40,349 nucleotides of DNA from Paenibacillus antarcticus (GTDB taxonomy: Bacteria > Bacillota > Bacilli > Paenibacillales > Paenibacillaceae), in NCBI RefSeq assembly GCF_001637225.1, contig NZ_LVJI01000012.1:69454-109802 (forward strand), written 5' to 3'. Numbering within the stretch: the stretch's first letter is position 1; every line of letters starts with the position of its first letter. The position numbers and the translations under genes are program-made. Under the pieces are notes generated by a model. The model was not told where the DNA came from. It did not search any database and saw only the letters and a list, made by a program, of their open reading frames with translations. Positions 24,419-33,115 of the stretch are shown in pieces.

Positions 24419-25445
24419 TGTGTTCCCCTCCAACTAAATGCCTTATGGTACGAAGTAATTCATCATTAAAAGAAACAATATCTTCTAGATTATCTTCAGG
24501 TATCATTTCAACACCCGAAATGTGCACAGAGAGAACGTGTTCCCTTCCTAAAGGATAGCATAGCACATATACGTCCGCAACTTCCTTGTGTTTAAAGAAC
24601 GTCCACTTACCACTATTATATACATCAAGCACATAAATGGGTTGTGATATTTGATTCAATTCTTGAACATTAAATGGATAAAACCGACCTCTCCCTACAT
24701 TTCCTCCAACTTGTCTAATCCCATCATTCCCTTTCTTTTGCCAGAAGGCTGCACCTGTGACTCGACAATGGACTGGAGAGATGAATGAATTACGAACGGC
24801 TTCGCTTAATGCATGATATTTCTGATCTTCCGAAACCGTCACATTACGATTAAATTCCCAAAAGAAATGAAGAATGCTCTGCTTTCGTTGTAATTCTTCC
24901 TCCTTCTGTTTAAGGAGCACATATGGATCTATAAAATGTTTCTCCCGTTCAATAATATCTAATATTCTTATGCAAGCGGAATTTACCGCTGCTTCATAAT
25001 TACGATCATTACGACATTCATATTCCAAAATTGTTAAACCAGCAAGATCGGAGAGCAAATGAAATTGTGCAATATTCACGCCAGCAACGAGATCTTCCCT
25101 TTGTGCGACTTCTTGCGGAACGATGCAGAATACACGATTCCTTCTTAGTTTCCCCCAAAATAAACCCATTTCAAATATCGTATTATCTCTTGTAATGAAT
25201 ACATGTTTCCCACGAATAAGTGCAACGTCATCTGGAGAAAATACAAATATGCCATAATCACTTTGATCCAAAATACGTTCCAATGATTCCATCGTATACT
25301 CATTAGCACCAAAGGTTCCTGCAAACCAAGGTGTAACCTGAACTAATCTGCCGATTTGCGACTGAATCGCACTTGCATATCTTATGGATTCCCTTGAGGA
25401 TCCAATGAATAAATTAGGTTTAATAATTTTGATAGCCAACGGCAT
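24411..25445 (-). CDS. CAP12/Pycsar-type TIR-like effector with novel C-terminal domain
   Basis: A 344-residue protein. Residues 10-125 match the TIR-like nucleotide-binding family PF10137: KPNLFIGSSRES at the first strand, VTPWFAGTFGANEYTMESLE, YGIFVFSPDDV, then TRDNTIFEMGLFWGKLRR. Glu92 in this last motif aligns with the NADase glutamate known from TIR-STING proteins. Residues 170-195 form a charged helix or coiled coil. Residues 195-344 (CRVTGAAFWQKKG, YVLDVYNSGKW, VYVLCYPLGREHVLSVHISG) look like a GAF-type alpha/beta sensor, which I infer from pattern only. No cyclase, STING or SAVED domain is encoded nearby. The likely role is a stress or phage-triggered effector cleaving NAD+, but a purely regulatory role is possible. 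AAAGGAG precedes the ATG. Confidence 0.75.
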   Translation of the reverse strand: MPLAIKIIKPNLFIGSSRESIRYASAIQSQIGRLVQVTPWFAGTFGANEYTMESLERILDQSDYGIFVFSPDDVALIRGKHVFITRDNTIFEMGLFWGKLRRNRVFCIVPQEVAQREDLVAGVNIAQFHLLSDLAGLTILEYECRNDRNYEAAVNSACIRILDIIEREKHFIDPYVLLKQKEEELQRKQSILHFFWEFNRNVTVSEDQKYHALSEAVRNSFISPVHCRVTGAAFWQKKGNDGIRQVGGNVGRGRFYPFNVQELNQISQPIYVLDVYNSGKWTFFKHKEVADVYVLCYPLGREHVLSVHISGVEMIPEDNLEDIVSFNDELLRTIRHLVGGEHNE

Positions 25446-25485
25446 GTTCTCCTTTACGAGAAATTAAAGAAATTCACTATCTCTC

Positions 25486-25510
25486 ATTATATATTATTAC
25501 CATTTTTTAG
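25486..25510 (-). promoter_or_regulatory. Candidate promoter of the TIR-like unit
   Basis: On the minus strand a perfect TATAAT (25491-25486) is present about 40 bp before the start codon. The -35 region (TTCCCT, 17 bp upstream) is poor, so the promoter may be weak or need an activator. Confidence 0.4.
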
Positions 25511-25585
25511 GGAAGTTTGTACATGTGACAAATATTCCTCCAATCCCATCTTTATCATATTGAACTCTATGGACATACACAAATA

Positions 25586-25625
25586 GAGCCTGTCTTCTCG
25601 GTATTATCCGAATGAAGACAGGCTC
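25586..25625 (-). terminator. Strong terminator hairpin after the catalase gene
   Basis: GAGCCTGTCTTC (25586-25597) pairs perfectly with GAAGACAGGCTC (25614-25625), and TCGG/CCGA extends the stem inside. The tail on the minus strand is TATTTG, only moderately T-rich. Confidence 0.75.
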
Positions 25626-25654
25626 TTCGCTTTCATCAACATCCATTTATAATA

Positions 25655-27346
25655 TTAATATGGATCCGCTGAATGTCCTTTACTTTCTGCTTCTTGAACT
25701 CCTTCTTCCGTATGAACTGCTCCTAAGGGTGCTCCAAACTCCGCATCTAATCCACTTGATTTACCTGATTGAATACCATCATTTAGCCCTAACCCTTCCG
25801 CTACCCTACGTCCATAATCCGGATCACACTTCGTGAATAAATCCGTCATTCCTTGTTGAATATGCTGAGGAGCCGGTTTCAGTGTACCTACGAGATTGAG
25901 AATGAGATCATCGCGTTCCCAATCTTCAAATGCCCTATATTGTTCACCCGCATATTTGAAATCATTCGTACGTTCAATCACTTGACGTACTAAATTACCC
26001 TCGATGTATGGTGTATACTCCTTACCTGTCTTTGTCGCTTCATGAAGACCTCCTAGTGTTGAAGGTTCATAATTAATATGCGGATTCTGACCTGGCGCCT
26101 TATCCACACGATAAGCCATTTGTCCATCGCGTTGGTTCGTAGCAATATGCTTCTTCGGAGCATTGATTGGCAACTGTAAGTAATTTGGCCCAACCCGATA
26201 TCTTTGCGTATCCGAATACGAAAGGGTGCGTCCTTGTAGCATTTTATCATCAGAGAAATCTAGTCCATCCACAAGTACACCCGTACCAAATGCTACTTGC
26301 TCCACTTCCGCAAAATAATTCTCCGGATTACGATTGAGAACCATCCGTCCAACTGGAAGGAACGGAAATGTATCCGTCGGCCACAGCTTCGTGTCATCTA
26401 GAGGATCGAAATCAAGTTCTGGATGCTCATCATCACTCATGATCTGGACACACAGTTCCCATTCTGGGAAATCACCTGATTTGATTGCTTCATATAAGTC
26501 TTGTGTCGCATGATTGAAGTTCTTCCCTTGAATATCCTCTGCTTCTTGTTGGGTTAAGTTCTTGATACCTTGTTTAGGCTCCCAATGGTACTTAATCAGA
26601 ACAGCTTCCCCATCTGCATTCACCCATTTATATGTATTAACTCCTGAACCTTGCATTTGCCGGAAGTTGGCTGGAATCCCCCACGGCGAGAACAAGAATG
26701 TAATCATCATCATGGCTTCGGGTGTATTCATAATAAAGTCAAAAATACGTACCCCATCTTGAACGTTCGTAACTGGATCTGGTTTAAAAGCATGAATGAG
26801 ATCTGGAAACTTGATCGCATCCCGAATAAAAAACACTTTCAAGTTGTTACCTACGAGGTCCCAGTTACCCTCATCTGTATAAAACTTAACTGCAAATCCC
26901 CTCGGATCACGTAGCGTCTCAGGCGAGTGACTCCCATGAATAACGGATGAGAATCGGACGAATACAGGCGTCTCCTTGCCCTTCTCTTGAAATAGACTCG
27001 CTCGGGTATACTTCGCTATTGGTTCATTTCCAACCGTTCCGTACGCCTCAAAAAAACCATGGGCACCCGCACCACGTGCATGTACAACCCGTTCAGGAAC
27101 ACGTTCTCGGTCAAAATGAGTAATCTTCTCAATAAAGTGATAGTTCTCTAGCGTCGTTGGCCCGCGGCTGCCTACCGTACGCATACTTTGGTTATTATCG
27201 ATAGGATGCCCTTGACGGTCTGTCAGTGTCGTATCGTCTTCACCCGTAGCCATTCGTGGATCCATGGAGCTTCCCACGCCTTGGATTGAAGTACCCGAAG
27301 TCTCAATATCCTGCATATCACTTCCACGTCTTCCCTCGTCCATCAC
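25655..27346 (-). CDS. Haem catalase (KatX-like)
   Basis: A 563-residue monofunctional catalase that splits hydrogen peroxide to water and oxygen. Catalytic His89 lies in [16 protein letters not shown], the distal Asn near 167 in [13 protein letters not shown], and the haem-ligand Tyr in [34 protein letters not shown] resembles the KatX type more than KatA. A 60-residue polar N-terminal extension precedes the core. GTG at 27346 is 9 bp after GGAGG; the next codon is ATG. Upstream, a 7-1-7 sequence at 27366-27380 only partly matches a PerR box. The gene is monocistronic with its own terminator. KatX in B. subtilis is a spore enzyme; whether this one is so is unknown. Confidence 0.95.
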   Translation of the reverse strand: MMDEGRRGSDMQDIETSGTSIQGVGSSMDPRMATGEDDTTLTDRQGHPIDNNQSMRTVGSRGPTTLENYHFIEKITHFDRERVPERVVHARGAGAHGFFEAYGTVGNEPIAKYTRASLFQEKGKETPVFVRFSSVIHGSHSPETLRDPRGFAVKFYTDEGNWDLVGNNLKVFFIRDAIKFPDLIHAFKPDPVTNVQDGVRIFDFIMNTPEAMMMITFLFSPWGIPANFRQMQGSGVNTYKWVNADGEAVLIKYHWEPKQGIKNLTQQEAEDIQGKNFNHATQDLYEAIKSGDFPEWELCVQIMSDDEHPELDFDPLDDTKLWPTDTFPFLPVGRMVLNRNPENYFAEVEQVAFGTGVLVDGLDFSDDKMLQGRTLSYSDTQRYRVGPNYLQLPINAPKKHIATNQRDGQMAYRVDKAPGQNPHINYEPSTLGGLHEATKTGKEYTPYIEGNLVRQVIERTNDFKYAGEQYRAFEDWERDDLILNLVGTLKPAPQHIQQGMTDLFTKCDPDYGRRVAEGLGLNDGIQSGKSSGLDAEFGAPLGAVHTEEGVQEAESKGHSADPY

Positions 27347-27448
27347 TTAGCATAACCTCCTTTAAATGTCATAATTATCATGCACTTCAATTCAGAGAAA
27401 TATGCAACAATGTAACATGCAAAGTGTCATTCATAGCCAACGATAAAG

Positions 27449-27480
27449 TAAAAAAACTACCACCTCAATTGAGATGATAG
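27449..27480 (-). terminator. Terminator after the MMPL transporter gene
   Basis: On the minus strand CTATCATCTC-AATT-GAGGTGGTAG forms a 10-bp stem with two G:U pairs, followed by at least seven T (27456-27450). It lies 17 bp beyond the stop codon. Confidence 0.85.
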
Positions 27481-27496
27481 ATTTAGAAGATAATTA

Positions 27497-30400
27497 CTAT
27501 TTCTTTGTTTTTTCACGCCATTTACTTAACCGGTCAACGGAACCTATTAAAGCTGGTATTAATATTGGCAACATCACGAAACTTAGTAAGAATAGTCCTA
27601 TAATAACGGTAGTCGCTACTTCAATCAGTGTCATTACCCCTGAAGGAATTAAGGAGGCAAATGTCCCTCCAAGAATAATCGCTGCTGAGATGACTACGCC
27701 ACCAATATGGCGTGCTGCATCCACAATAGCCTGAGTCGAATCATCTTCCAACTCTTTATAACGCATCATCAAGAAGATACTATAATCTACGCCTAATGCC
27801 ACTATCATGATGAAGCTGAAAAATGGCACATTCCAACCCAAAGCATCCACATCGAATATATAAGTACTTAGTAATTCACTCATCCCAAGCGCAGTATAGT
27901 ACGCTAGAATCAAGGAACCAATGATAAACAATGGTTTTAACAACGAGCGCGTGAGGACGATAAGGACAATTCCTATCCCTATCAACATAATCGTTGCTGT
28001 ACGAGCAAAGTCACTACCTGATATCTGTTCAAGATCAATATTCTGAGATGTCTTCCCACCGATAGCTACCTCAGCATCACTTAAATCACTACCTTTTAAA
28101 GTAGCGTATATGGTTTGCTTTAAGGTCTTAACGATAGACATCGCTTCTTTCGAGTACGGGTTCACATCCAGAATAATATTCATTTGCGTAATCGTTCGAT
28201 CATCTGACATATACATATCTAACGCCTTCTGGAAATCATCACTTTGGAATACATCTTGTGGAATAAAGAACCTTTCTGATGCTTGAGATTCACTCAGACC
28301 ACTTAAATAGCCTTGAGCATTCATTAACCCTTCGCTAACTTCTCCCAGTCCTTTCGTACTTTCAGACAGACCGGTTTGTAATGTCTCCATCTGGTCAGAT
28401 AAATCAGTAAGTCCTGATAATAGCTGTTGCTGCCCATCATTGATTTGAGTTAATCCTGTTTCAAGTTGTGGCATCTTATCCGCCATTTCACTTGAACCAT
28501 TTGCAGCTGTTTGAATACCTTCTTTTAAAATAACTGAACCTTCATGCAGCTGATTCACACCCGCCTGCACTTTAGAATAACCAGCATCCACTTGTTCAAG
28601 AGAAGCATTAGCCGCCTTAAATGACGCAATCGCTGAATCATACTTTTTCGTTAAATCACTCAACTTCGTTGATAGTTCCTCCAATTGCTGTTTTCCACCC
28701 GTTGCAATCCTAAGAGAGCTCTGGACATTCACATTCTCACTTAGTTCAGGGTTGGTATCCAACAGGTTGGTCATAGATTTCTCAATTTGTTCATACCCTT
28801 GGCTGGCCCCATCTATCGCTTTACCGATAGTACTAAAATGTTCGCTGAAAGATGCTAAACCACCATGAAGTTCAGAATACCCTGCGAGCAATTTAGATGT
28901 TGAGCTTGATAGCACTTTCATGTTCGTGTTTATCGAGGCTAAGCCGGCATTTAATTCTTTCGCACCTTTCGCTCCGTCGTTCATACCATTCGTTAACTTA
29001 TTCAGTGCTTCCCCAAGAGCAGAGACACCATTCTTCACTTCAGTTGTACCATCGATAAGTTTCTGTACGTTATCAACACCACTTGTTCCTGACTTATTAA
29101 ATTTCTCTTCAGCAGAAGATAAACCCTCATTTATTTTCCCAACACCAACGTTGGCGTCACCAAGTCCATCATTAAGTACTTTGGCCTGGTCATTAATATA
29201 TAACTCACTTATTTTGTCACCTGCTGGACGAGTCGAGGTAAATACTTTCGATACCCCATCTACATTAGAAATCGTCTCAGCTAATTCATCTAATACCTGT
29301 AAAGTCTTCGCATTATCTAAAGGTTGATCCGATCGTATAACAAGCGCTGAAGGTGATGAGAAGCCTAATGAATAATGATCTTCGATCACATTGATCCCTT
29401 GCTTGGACTCGTACCCATTATCTACTTCAAGTAAATCATTATAGCTAAGTGAATCACTGTACTTCACTAAAAAAGGAATACAAATGATAGCAACAAACAG
29501 AAGAGATACTAAAGGTCTTGTAACAGACGTCTTAGCTAAGAATGCCCATATTTTACTATCTCCATGACCTTCAAAACGTTTAAGTGGCCAAAACATCTTC
29601 TTGCCTAACAACGCCATAAAGAATGGATTCAGTGTCATTAATACAAGAAGGAGGACAGCTACGCCAATTGCTACGGCTGAACTTGCTTGATATAGTCTAA
29701 ATTCTGCTAATAGGAGTGCCATAAACCCGATAAATACAGCTAAGCCACTGTATAAAACTGTTTTTCCTGAGGCCTTGTATGTTTCTTTTACAGCATCAAG
29801 TACATTCTCTTGCTTACTTAGTTCTTCCTTAAATCTTGTGAAGAGGAGAATATTATAATCCGTGCCAATTCCAAATAGAATGACCACTAAGAATACTTGT
29901 GTAAAATTAGAAAACGGATAGTTAAACTTATCCACCATGTGTGCAATGATTCCCATCGATACAAGATAGGATACTCCGACTGATAGTAGTGAAACAAAAG
30001 GCACGACCGGTGAACGGAATACAAGAATCAATACGAGAATAATAAATACAATCGCGATAATCTCTGTCTTCTTAACCCCATCTTGTGTAGATTGAGAGAA
30101 ATCTTCTAATACTAATCCTGTACCCGTTAAATAAGTATCCACATCATCCATATGTACGAGAGTCTTAAGTTGATCTGCTACTTCTGAGATCGTTCCCTGA
30201 TCCTTGTTAACCGCAATTTGTGTTAATATCGTCGTCTGATCCTTAGATAACAATTGAGCTTCCGTCTGTTCATTATCCATGTGAGACACAATATCCGTAA
30301 CCCCAAGCTGTGCCTGCTTCTCTTTCAGAGCACTAATGACATCCTCAATGTGTGTTTTCTGTTGGCCCGTTAATTTATCTTCTGTACCACTGTTAAATAC

Positions 30401-30607
30401 AGCAATAATCTGATAGGTTCCTCCACTCTCTATACTCATCTCATCGATCATAGCTTGAGCCACGACACTTGGTGCCGTATCAGATATCGTGATTTGTCCC
30501 TTATCTCTTACTAACTGGTTCATGTCAGGCATCGTTATAACAATCACAACCGTAATCACTATCCAAAGTATAAGGGAAGTTAATCTCCAATTCTTAATCC
30601 TTTTCAT
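27497..30607 (-). CDS. MMPL/RND-family transporter with long coiled-coil extracellular domain
   Basis: A 1036-residue exporter of the MMPL (YdfJ/YhgE-like) type. A first span near residues 10-27 is followed by an extracytoplasmic domain, then a bundle of spans from about 175 to 340 (GIGTDYNILLFTRFKEELS carries the conserved Asp of the RND proton path), another span near 365, a large extracytoplasmic region (about 385-830), and a second bundle (about 850-1020) with the matching GVDYSIFLMMRYKELE. The extracytoplasmic region is rich in heptad-like repeats (for example INDGQQQLLSGLTDLSDQME) and should be a long coiled coil. It probably exports lipids or toxic amphiphiles with proton flux. It is regulated by the TetR-type repressor upstream. 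Confidence 0.88.
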   Translation of the reverse strand: MKRIKNWRLTSLILWIVITVVIVITMPDMNQLVRDKGQITISDTAPSVVAQAMIDEMSIESGGTYQIIAVFNSGTEDKLTGQQKTHIEDVISALKEKQAQLGVTDIVSHMDNEQTEAQLLSKDQTTILTQIAVNKDQGTISEVADQLKTLVHMDDVDTYLTGTGLVLEDFSQSTQDGVKKTEIIAIVFIILVLILVFRSPVVPFVSLLSVGVSYLVSMGIIAHMVDKFNYPFSNFTQVFLVVILFGIGTDYNILLFTRFKEELSKQENVLDAVKETYKASGKTVLYSGLAVFIGFMALLLAEFRLYQASSAVAIGVAVLLLVLMTLNPFFMALLGKKMFWPLKRFEGHGDSKIWAFLAKTSVTRPLVSLLFVAIICIPFLVKYSDSLSYNDLLEVDNGYESKQGINVIEDHYSLGFSSPSALVIRSDQPLDNAKTLQVLDELAETISNVDGVSKVFTSTRPAGDKISELYINDQAKVLNDGLGDANVGVGKINEGLSSAEEKFNKSGTSGVDNVQKLIDGTTEVKNGVSALGEALNKLTNGMNDGAKGAKELNAGLASINTNMKVLSSSTSKLLAGYSELHGGLASFSEHFSTIGKAIDGASQGYEQIEKSMTNLLDTNPELSENVNVQSSLRIATGGKQQLEELSTKLSDLTKKYDSAIASFKAANASLEQVDAGYSKVQAGVNQLHEGSVILKEGIQTAANGSSEMADKMPQLETGLTQINDGQQQLLSGLTDLSDQMETLQTGLSESTKGLGEVSEGLMNAQGYLSGLSESQASERFFIPQDVFQSDDFQKALDMYMSDDRTITQMNIILDVNPYSKEAMSIVKTLKQTIYATLKGSDLSDAEVAIGGKTSQNIDLEQISGSDFARTATIMLIGIGIVLIVLTRSLLKPLFIIGSLILAYYTALGMSELLSTYIFDVDALGWNVPFFSFIMIVALGVDYSIFLMMRYKELEDDSTQAIVDAARHIGGVVISAAIILGGTFASLIPSGVMTLIEVATTVIIGLFLLSFVMLPILIPALIGSVDRLSKWREKTKK

Positions 30608-30677
30608 CTCATCTAACCTACTTTCTAAAAATGATAATCATATTTATTATTTGTAATAAAGTTCCCTTACCGTTTCG

Positions 30678-30717
30678 TTTATAAAGGAAATGATGTAGGA
30701 ATGAATATTCATTCCTA
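30678..30717 (-). promoter_or_regulatory. Promoter region and TetR operator of the MMPL gene
   Basis: A perfect 22-bp palindrome at 30696-30717 has the core GGAATGAATATTCATTCC, the same core as the operator before the repressor gene. A -10-like TATAAA follows on the minus strand (30683-30678). Its expected -35 position falls within the palindrome, so binding would block the transporter gene. Confidence 0.65.
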
Positions 30718-30736
30718 TGATGACAAATGATAAGGA

Positions 30737-31306
30737 TCAATGGATTCTTATCGCATTCCAACAACATTCTTCTATACTATCCAGAAGTTCTGTACTCTCT
30801 TGAATAACACCTATTCGAATTAACTTAAATAAGTGTGAGAATGCACCATACACAATTGCGATCAGCGCATCCGATGGTAATAGACACAGAACACCTTGTT
30901 CTTTACCATGTTCAATAAAGTTTTTTAGAAAATCGAGAAAATCTTGAAATATTTGTTTACTTTTTTCATCTAGATAATGCCCACTACAATGCGTATCAAT
31001 GAAATGAAGCTCATGTGTATTATTCTCCGCATAATCAACCATGACGTGGAATAGCACATGAAATTGTTGGCGTACATCCGTCGTAGATTCCGGTTTGGTT
31101 GATTTGAATGCTTCTAAGAACTTGTGAATGCACTCTTGAAATAGAGCGTTTACTAGCGCTTCTTTATTCTCAAAATAGCGATAAATCGTACCTGCTCCTA
31201 CTTGGGCTTTATCTGCGATCTTAGGCACCGTTGTAGCATCATATCCCCTTTCAGCGAATAAGAGTATTGCTGCGTTCAGAATATCCTCTCGTTTATTACT
31301 TGCCAT
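30737..31306 (-). CDS. TetR/AcrR-family repressor of the MMPL transporter
   Basis: A 189-residue regulator. The N-terminal HTH (residues 1-50) reads KREDILNAAILLFAERGYDA, then TVPKIADKAQVGAGTIYRYF, the canonical TetR DNA-recognition helix. The C-terminal helical domain binds an unknown ligand. The ATG at 31306 is used because GGAGG lies 7 bp upstream; the frame is open further to 31378, but that part covers the promoter and operator. It is divergent from the Fe-S gene and in line with the MMPL gene 130 bp downstream. The identical palindromes before both genes argue for repression of itself and of the exporter. Confidence 0.88.
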   Translation of the reverse strand: MASNKREDILNAAILLFAERGYDATTVPKIADKAQVGAGTIYRYFENKEALVNALFQECIHKFLEAFKSTKPESTTDVRQQFHVLFHVMVDYAENNTHELHFIDTHCSGHYLDEKSKQIFQDFLDFLKNFIEHGKEQGVLCLLPSDALIAIVYGAFSHLFKLIRIGVIQESTELLDSIEECCWNAIRIH

Positions 31307-31327
31307 GTAGCCACCTCCAGTTTTTCG

Positions 31328-31372
31328 GAATGAATATTCATTCATTCTATATCCAAATGAATCCAATGTCAA
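31328..31372 (-). promoter_or_regulatory. Promoter and operator of the TetR gene
   Basis: On the minus strand perfect TTGACA (31372-31367), a 17-bp spacer and TAGAAT (31349-31344). Immediately downstream is the 16-bp palindrome GAATGAATATTCATTC (31343-31328), covering the start point. This arrangement is expected for autorepression. Confidence 0.75.
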
Positions 31373-31458
31373 AATCACTTCTGTTTGTCTTACGTTATGT
31401 AGCGAATACTATAGTATAATAGAATTCCAAACCATTTTTTGAGGAGCGAGCATATCCT

Positions 31459-31803
31459 ATGAAGATACAAATCACACCTTTAGCGCAACAGAAATTAAAA
31501 GAATCCCTTGGGAATCAACCAGGATTCTTCAAATTTTTTTTTGATACAGATGGATGTGGCTGCGACGGAATAACGGTGTTATTGATCACAGACGAACCAG
31601 ACAACGGGGATATTGAAATCGATGCTGGCTCTCTTCCATTTATCATTAATGCTCAGCAAGCTATCTTCTATGAAGAGTTGATGATCCTTGACGTGGAGCG
31701 TAACTATCCTTCATACAAACTATCTAGCGATTCAACCATTTATAGTAGTAATGTGAAGACAAGAGATATGCGCGTTAATGATACAACATCCAAGTTATTA
31801 TAG
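31459..31803 (+). CDS. HesB/YqkB-like Fe-S biosynthesis-family protein
   Basis: A 114-residue protein of the iron-sulfur cluster biosynthesis superfamily. It opens MKIQITPLAQQKLKESLG and has the HesB-like fold core FKFFFDTDGCGCDGITVLLI, with the Cys pair near residue 33. The C-terminal CGCG motif of canonical IscA/SufA is absent, and B. subtilis YqkB is the closest type I recognise. Its role is uncertain: Fe-S handling or a regulator. The GAGGAG is about 12 bp before the ATG, longer than usual. The last 29 bp overlap the end of the convergent lrgB gene. Confidence 0.7.
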   Translation: MKIQITPLAQQKLKESLGNQPGFFKFFFDTDGCGCDGITVLLITDEPDNGDIEIDAGSLPFIINAQQAIFYEELMILDVERNYPSYKLSSDSTIYSSNVKTRDMRVNDTTSKLL

Positions 31804-32467
31804 GAGCTACACATGAACCCGCAATTGCACATACTGTCATCGCTACCGAGCTCATCGAGACGGACTCCTCACCGTATTCCATCGCTTTCGCTGTACCTAG
31901 TGCGTGAGAAGCCGTCCCGAGTCCAATACCGATGCCAACTTCACCTTTAATTCGAAATAGCTTTAATATATAAGGTCCTCCAATGGCTCCCGTAAATCCG
32001 GCTATCATCACAAAAACAGATGTTAAGGACGATTCTCCGCCCAAATTACGCGATATTTGAATTGCTACCGGCGTAGTAATCGATTTGGGTAATAAAGAAA
32101 GCACGTATATTTTCGGGAATCCTAAAGCAATTGCCATGAATATCCCACTGAACATCCCTACAAGAAGGCCCATAAGAGTTCCACCTAAGATAATGGGAAG
32201 ATTACGACGGAGAACATAGCGCTGCTTATATAGAGGATAGGCTAATGAGACGACCGCTGGCCCCAGTAGTTGGCTAATCCATTGGCCACCAATCATATAC
32301 GTATCATAGGGAATCTTGAAATACAATAACAGGACAACAACAGCAAAAGAGGCTGTTAGCGCAGGCATAAGCACGGGAATGTGAAATCGTCTATACATCA
32401 TCGACATCACAACATAAATGCTTACATTCATAAGAACAATTGCTACGGCAGTCATAACCATGGTCAT
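31775..32467 (-). CDS. lrgB: LrgB/CidB-family membrane protein
   Basis: A 230-residue protein with about seven to eight spans. FMAIALGFPKIYVLSLLPKS, TTPVAIQISRNLGGESSLTS, GFTGAIGGPYILKLFRIKGE and GLGTASHALGTAKAMEYGEE are the family hallmarks. LrgB/CidB proteins, with LrgA/CidA, are known modulators of murein hydrolase activity and pyruvate or overflow-metabolite transport. The start codon shares one base with the stop of lrgA (TAATG). The stop codon (31775-31777) lies within the convergent Fe-S gene, so the 3' ends overlap by 29 bp. Confidence 0.92.
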   Translation of the reverse strand: MTMVMTAVAIVLMNVSIYVVMSMMYRRFHIPVLMPALTASFAVVVLLLYFKIPYDTYMIGGQWISQLLGPAVVSLAYPLYKQRYVLRRNLPIILGGTLMGLLVGMFSGIFMAIALGFPKIYVLSLLPKSITTPVAIQISRNLGGESSLTSVFVMIAGFTGAIGGPYILKLFRIKGEVGIGIGLGTASHALGTAKAMEYGEESVSMSSVAMTVCAIAGSCVAPIITWMLYH

Positions 32468-32868
32468 TATTCAATGTCCCCCTTAGCCATACTCTCACTC
32501 ACATTACTTCTTCTGTTCTTCCATCCTGTCAACCATTGACTTGAATGTGCAGCAGCACCAATCGTCAATACCGTACTTACGACGATGATAACGATTAATA
32601 GTAAGCCTTTTCCACTGAAAATGCCCAAATGATCCACAATACCTGCCGTAGCAGGAATGAAAAATAACGGTAGATACGTTAAAATTGCGCTCGAACCATG
32701 CTCGATCCATCTCACTGGGATTACCTTGCATAATAACAGCATAAAGAGCAGAAGCAACCCTACAATGCTTCCTGGAATCGGGATATGAAGTAGCTTCTGT
32801 ATATAATCGCCAACCAGATAAAACAAATATAATAATCCAACTTGAATAATGATTCGAATGATTTTCAT
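32467..32868 (-). CDS. lrgA: LrgA/CidA-family holin-like protein
   Basis: A 133-residue protein with four spans, beginning MKIIRIIIQVGLLYLFYLVG and containing the family motif IPIPGSIVGLLLLF, then FFIPATAGIVDHL and a basic tail. It is thought to act with LrgB as a holin/antiholin-like pair or metabolite transporter in the cytoplasmic membrane. The ATG follows AAGGG by 11 bp, a long spacing. It is the first gene of the two-gene operon. An inverted repeat AACTCT/AGAGTT at 32925-32947 is its only visible upstream element. Confidence 0.88.
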   Translation of the reverse strand: MKIIRIIIQVGLLYLFYLVGDYIQKLLHIPIPGSIVGLLLLFMLLLCKVIPVRWIEHGSSAILTYLPLFFIPATAGIVDHLGIFSGKGLLLIVIIVVSTVLTIGAAAHSSQWLTGWKNRRSNVSESMAKGDIE

Positions 32869-33047
32869 GATGTTGAATTCCCTTCATTAATGAGCGTATA
32901 ATTTTTTATTAGTTAAATAACACGAACTCTAACAGCGTAACAGAGTTTTCATGATTTTTTCAATCGTTTTTATGTATATCGTATGAAAATACATCATCTA
33001 TCAATAAAAAAAGATATTTTGGTTACTGTAATAGTTAAATAAGTACA

Positions 33048-33062
33048 AATTTTTGTTATAAT
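33048..33062 (+). promoter_or_regulatory. Extended -10 promoter of pdxK
   Basis: TGTTATAAT (33054-33062) is a TGN-TATAAT extended -10 element about 54 bp before the start codon. The -35 region is weak, as is usual with extended -10 promoters. Confidence 0.5.
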
Positions 33063-33115
33063 CAATTCACATCGCTTTTTTTTCAATTCAGATATAGACA
33101 AAGGGGACGTTACCA

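Noticed and set aside
27366..27380. PerR-box-like 7-1-7 sequence upstream of the catalase gene
   Set aside because: The left half TGATAAT fits, but the right half matches only about 4 of 7 positions and no clear promoter could be placed beside it.
32504..32887. 127-codon frame overlapping lrgA on the same strand
   Set aside because: The lrgA frame carries the family motifs; this one has only His/Cys/Trp-rich translation without hydrophobic spans.
32925..32947. AACTCT/AGAGTT inverted repeat with TAACAG direct repeats upstream of lrgA
   Set aside because: It could be a regulator site, but it does not match a known operator and has only 6-bp arms; kept as a note only.
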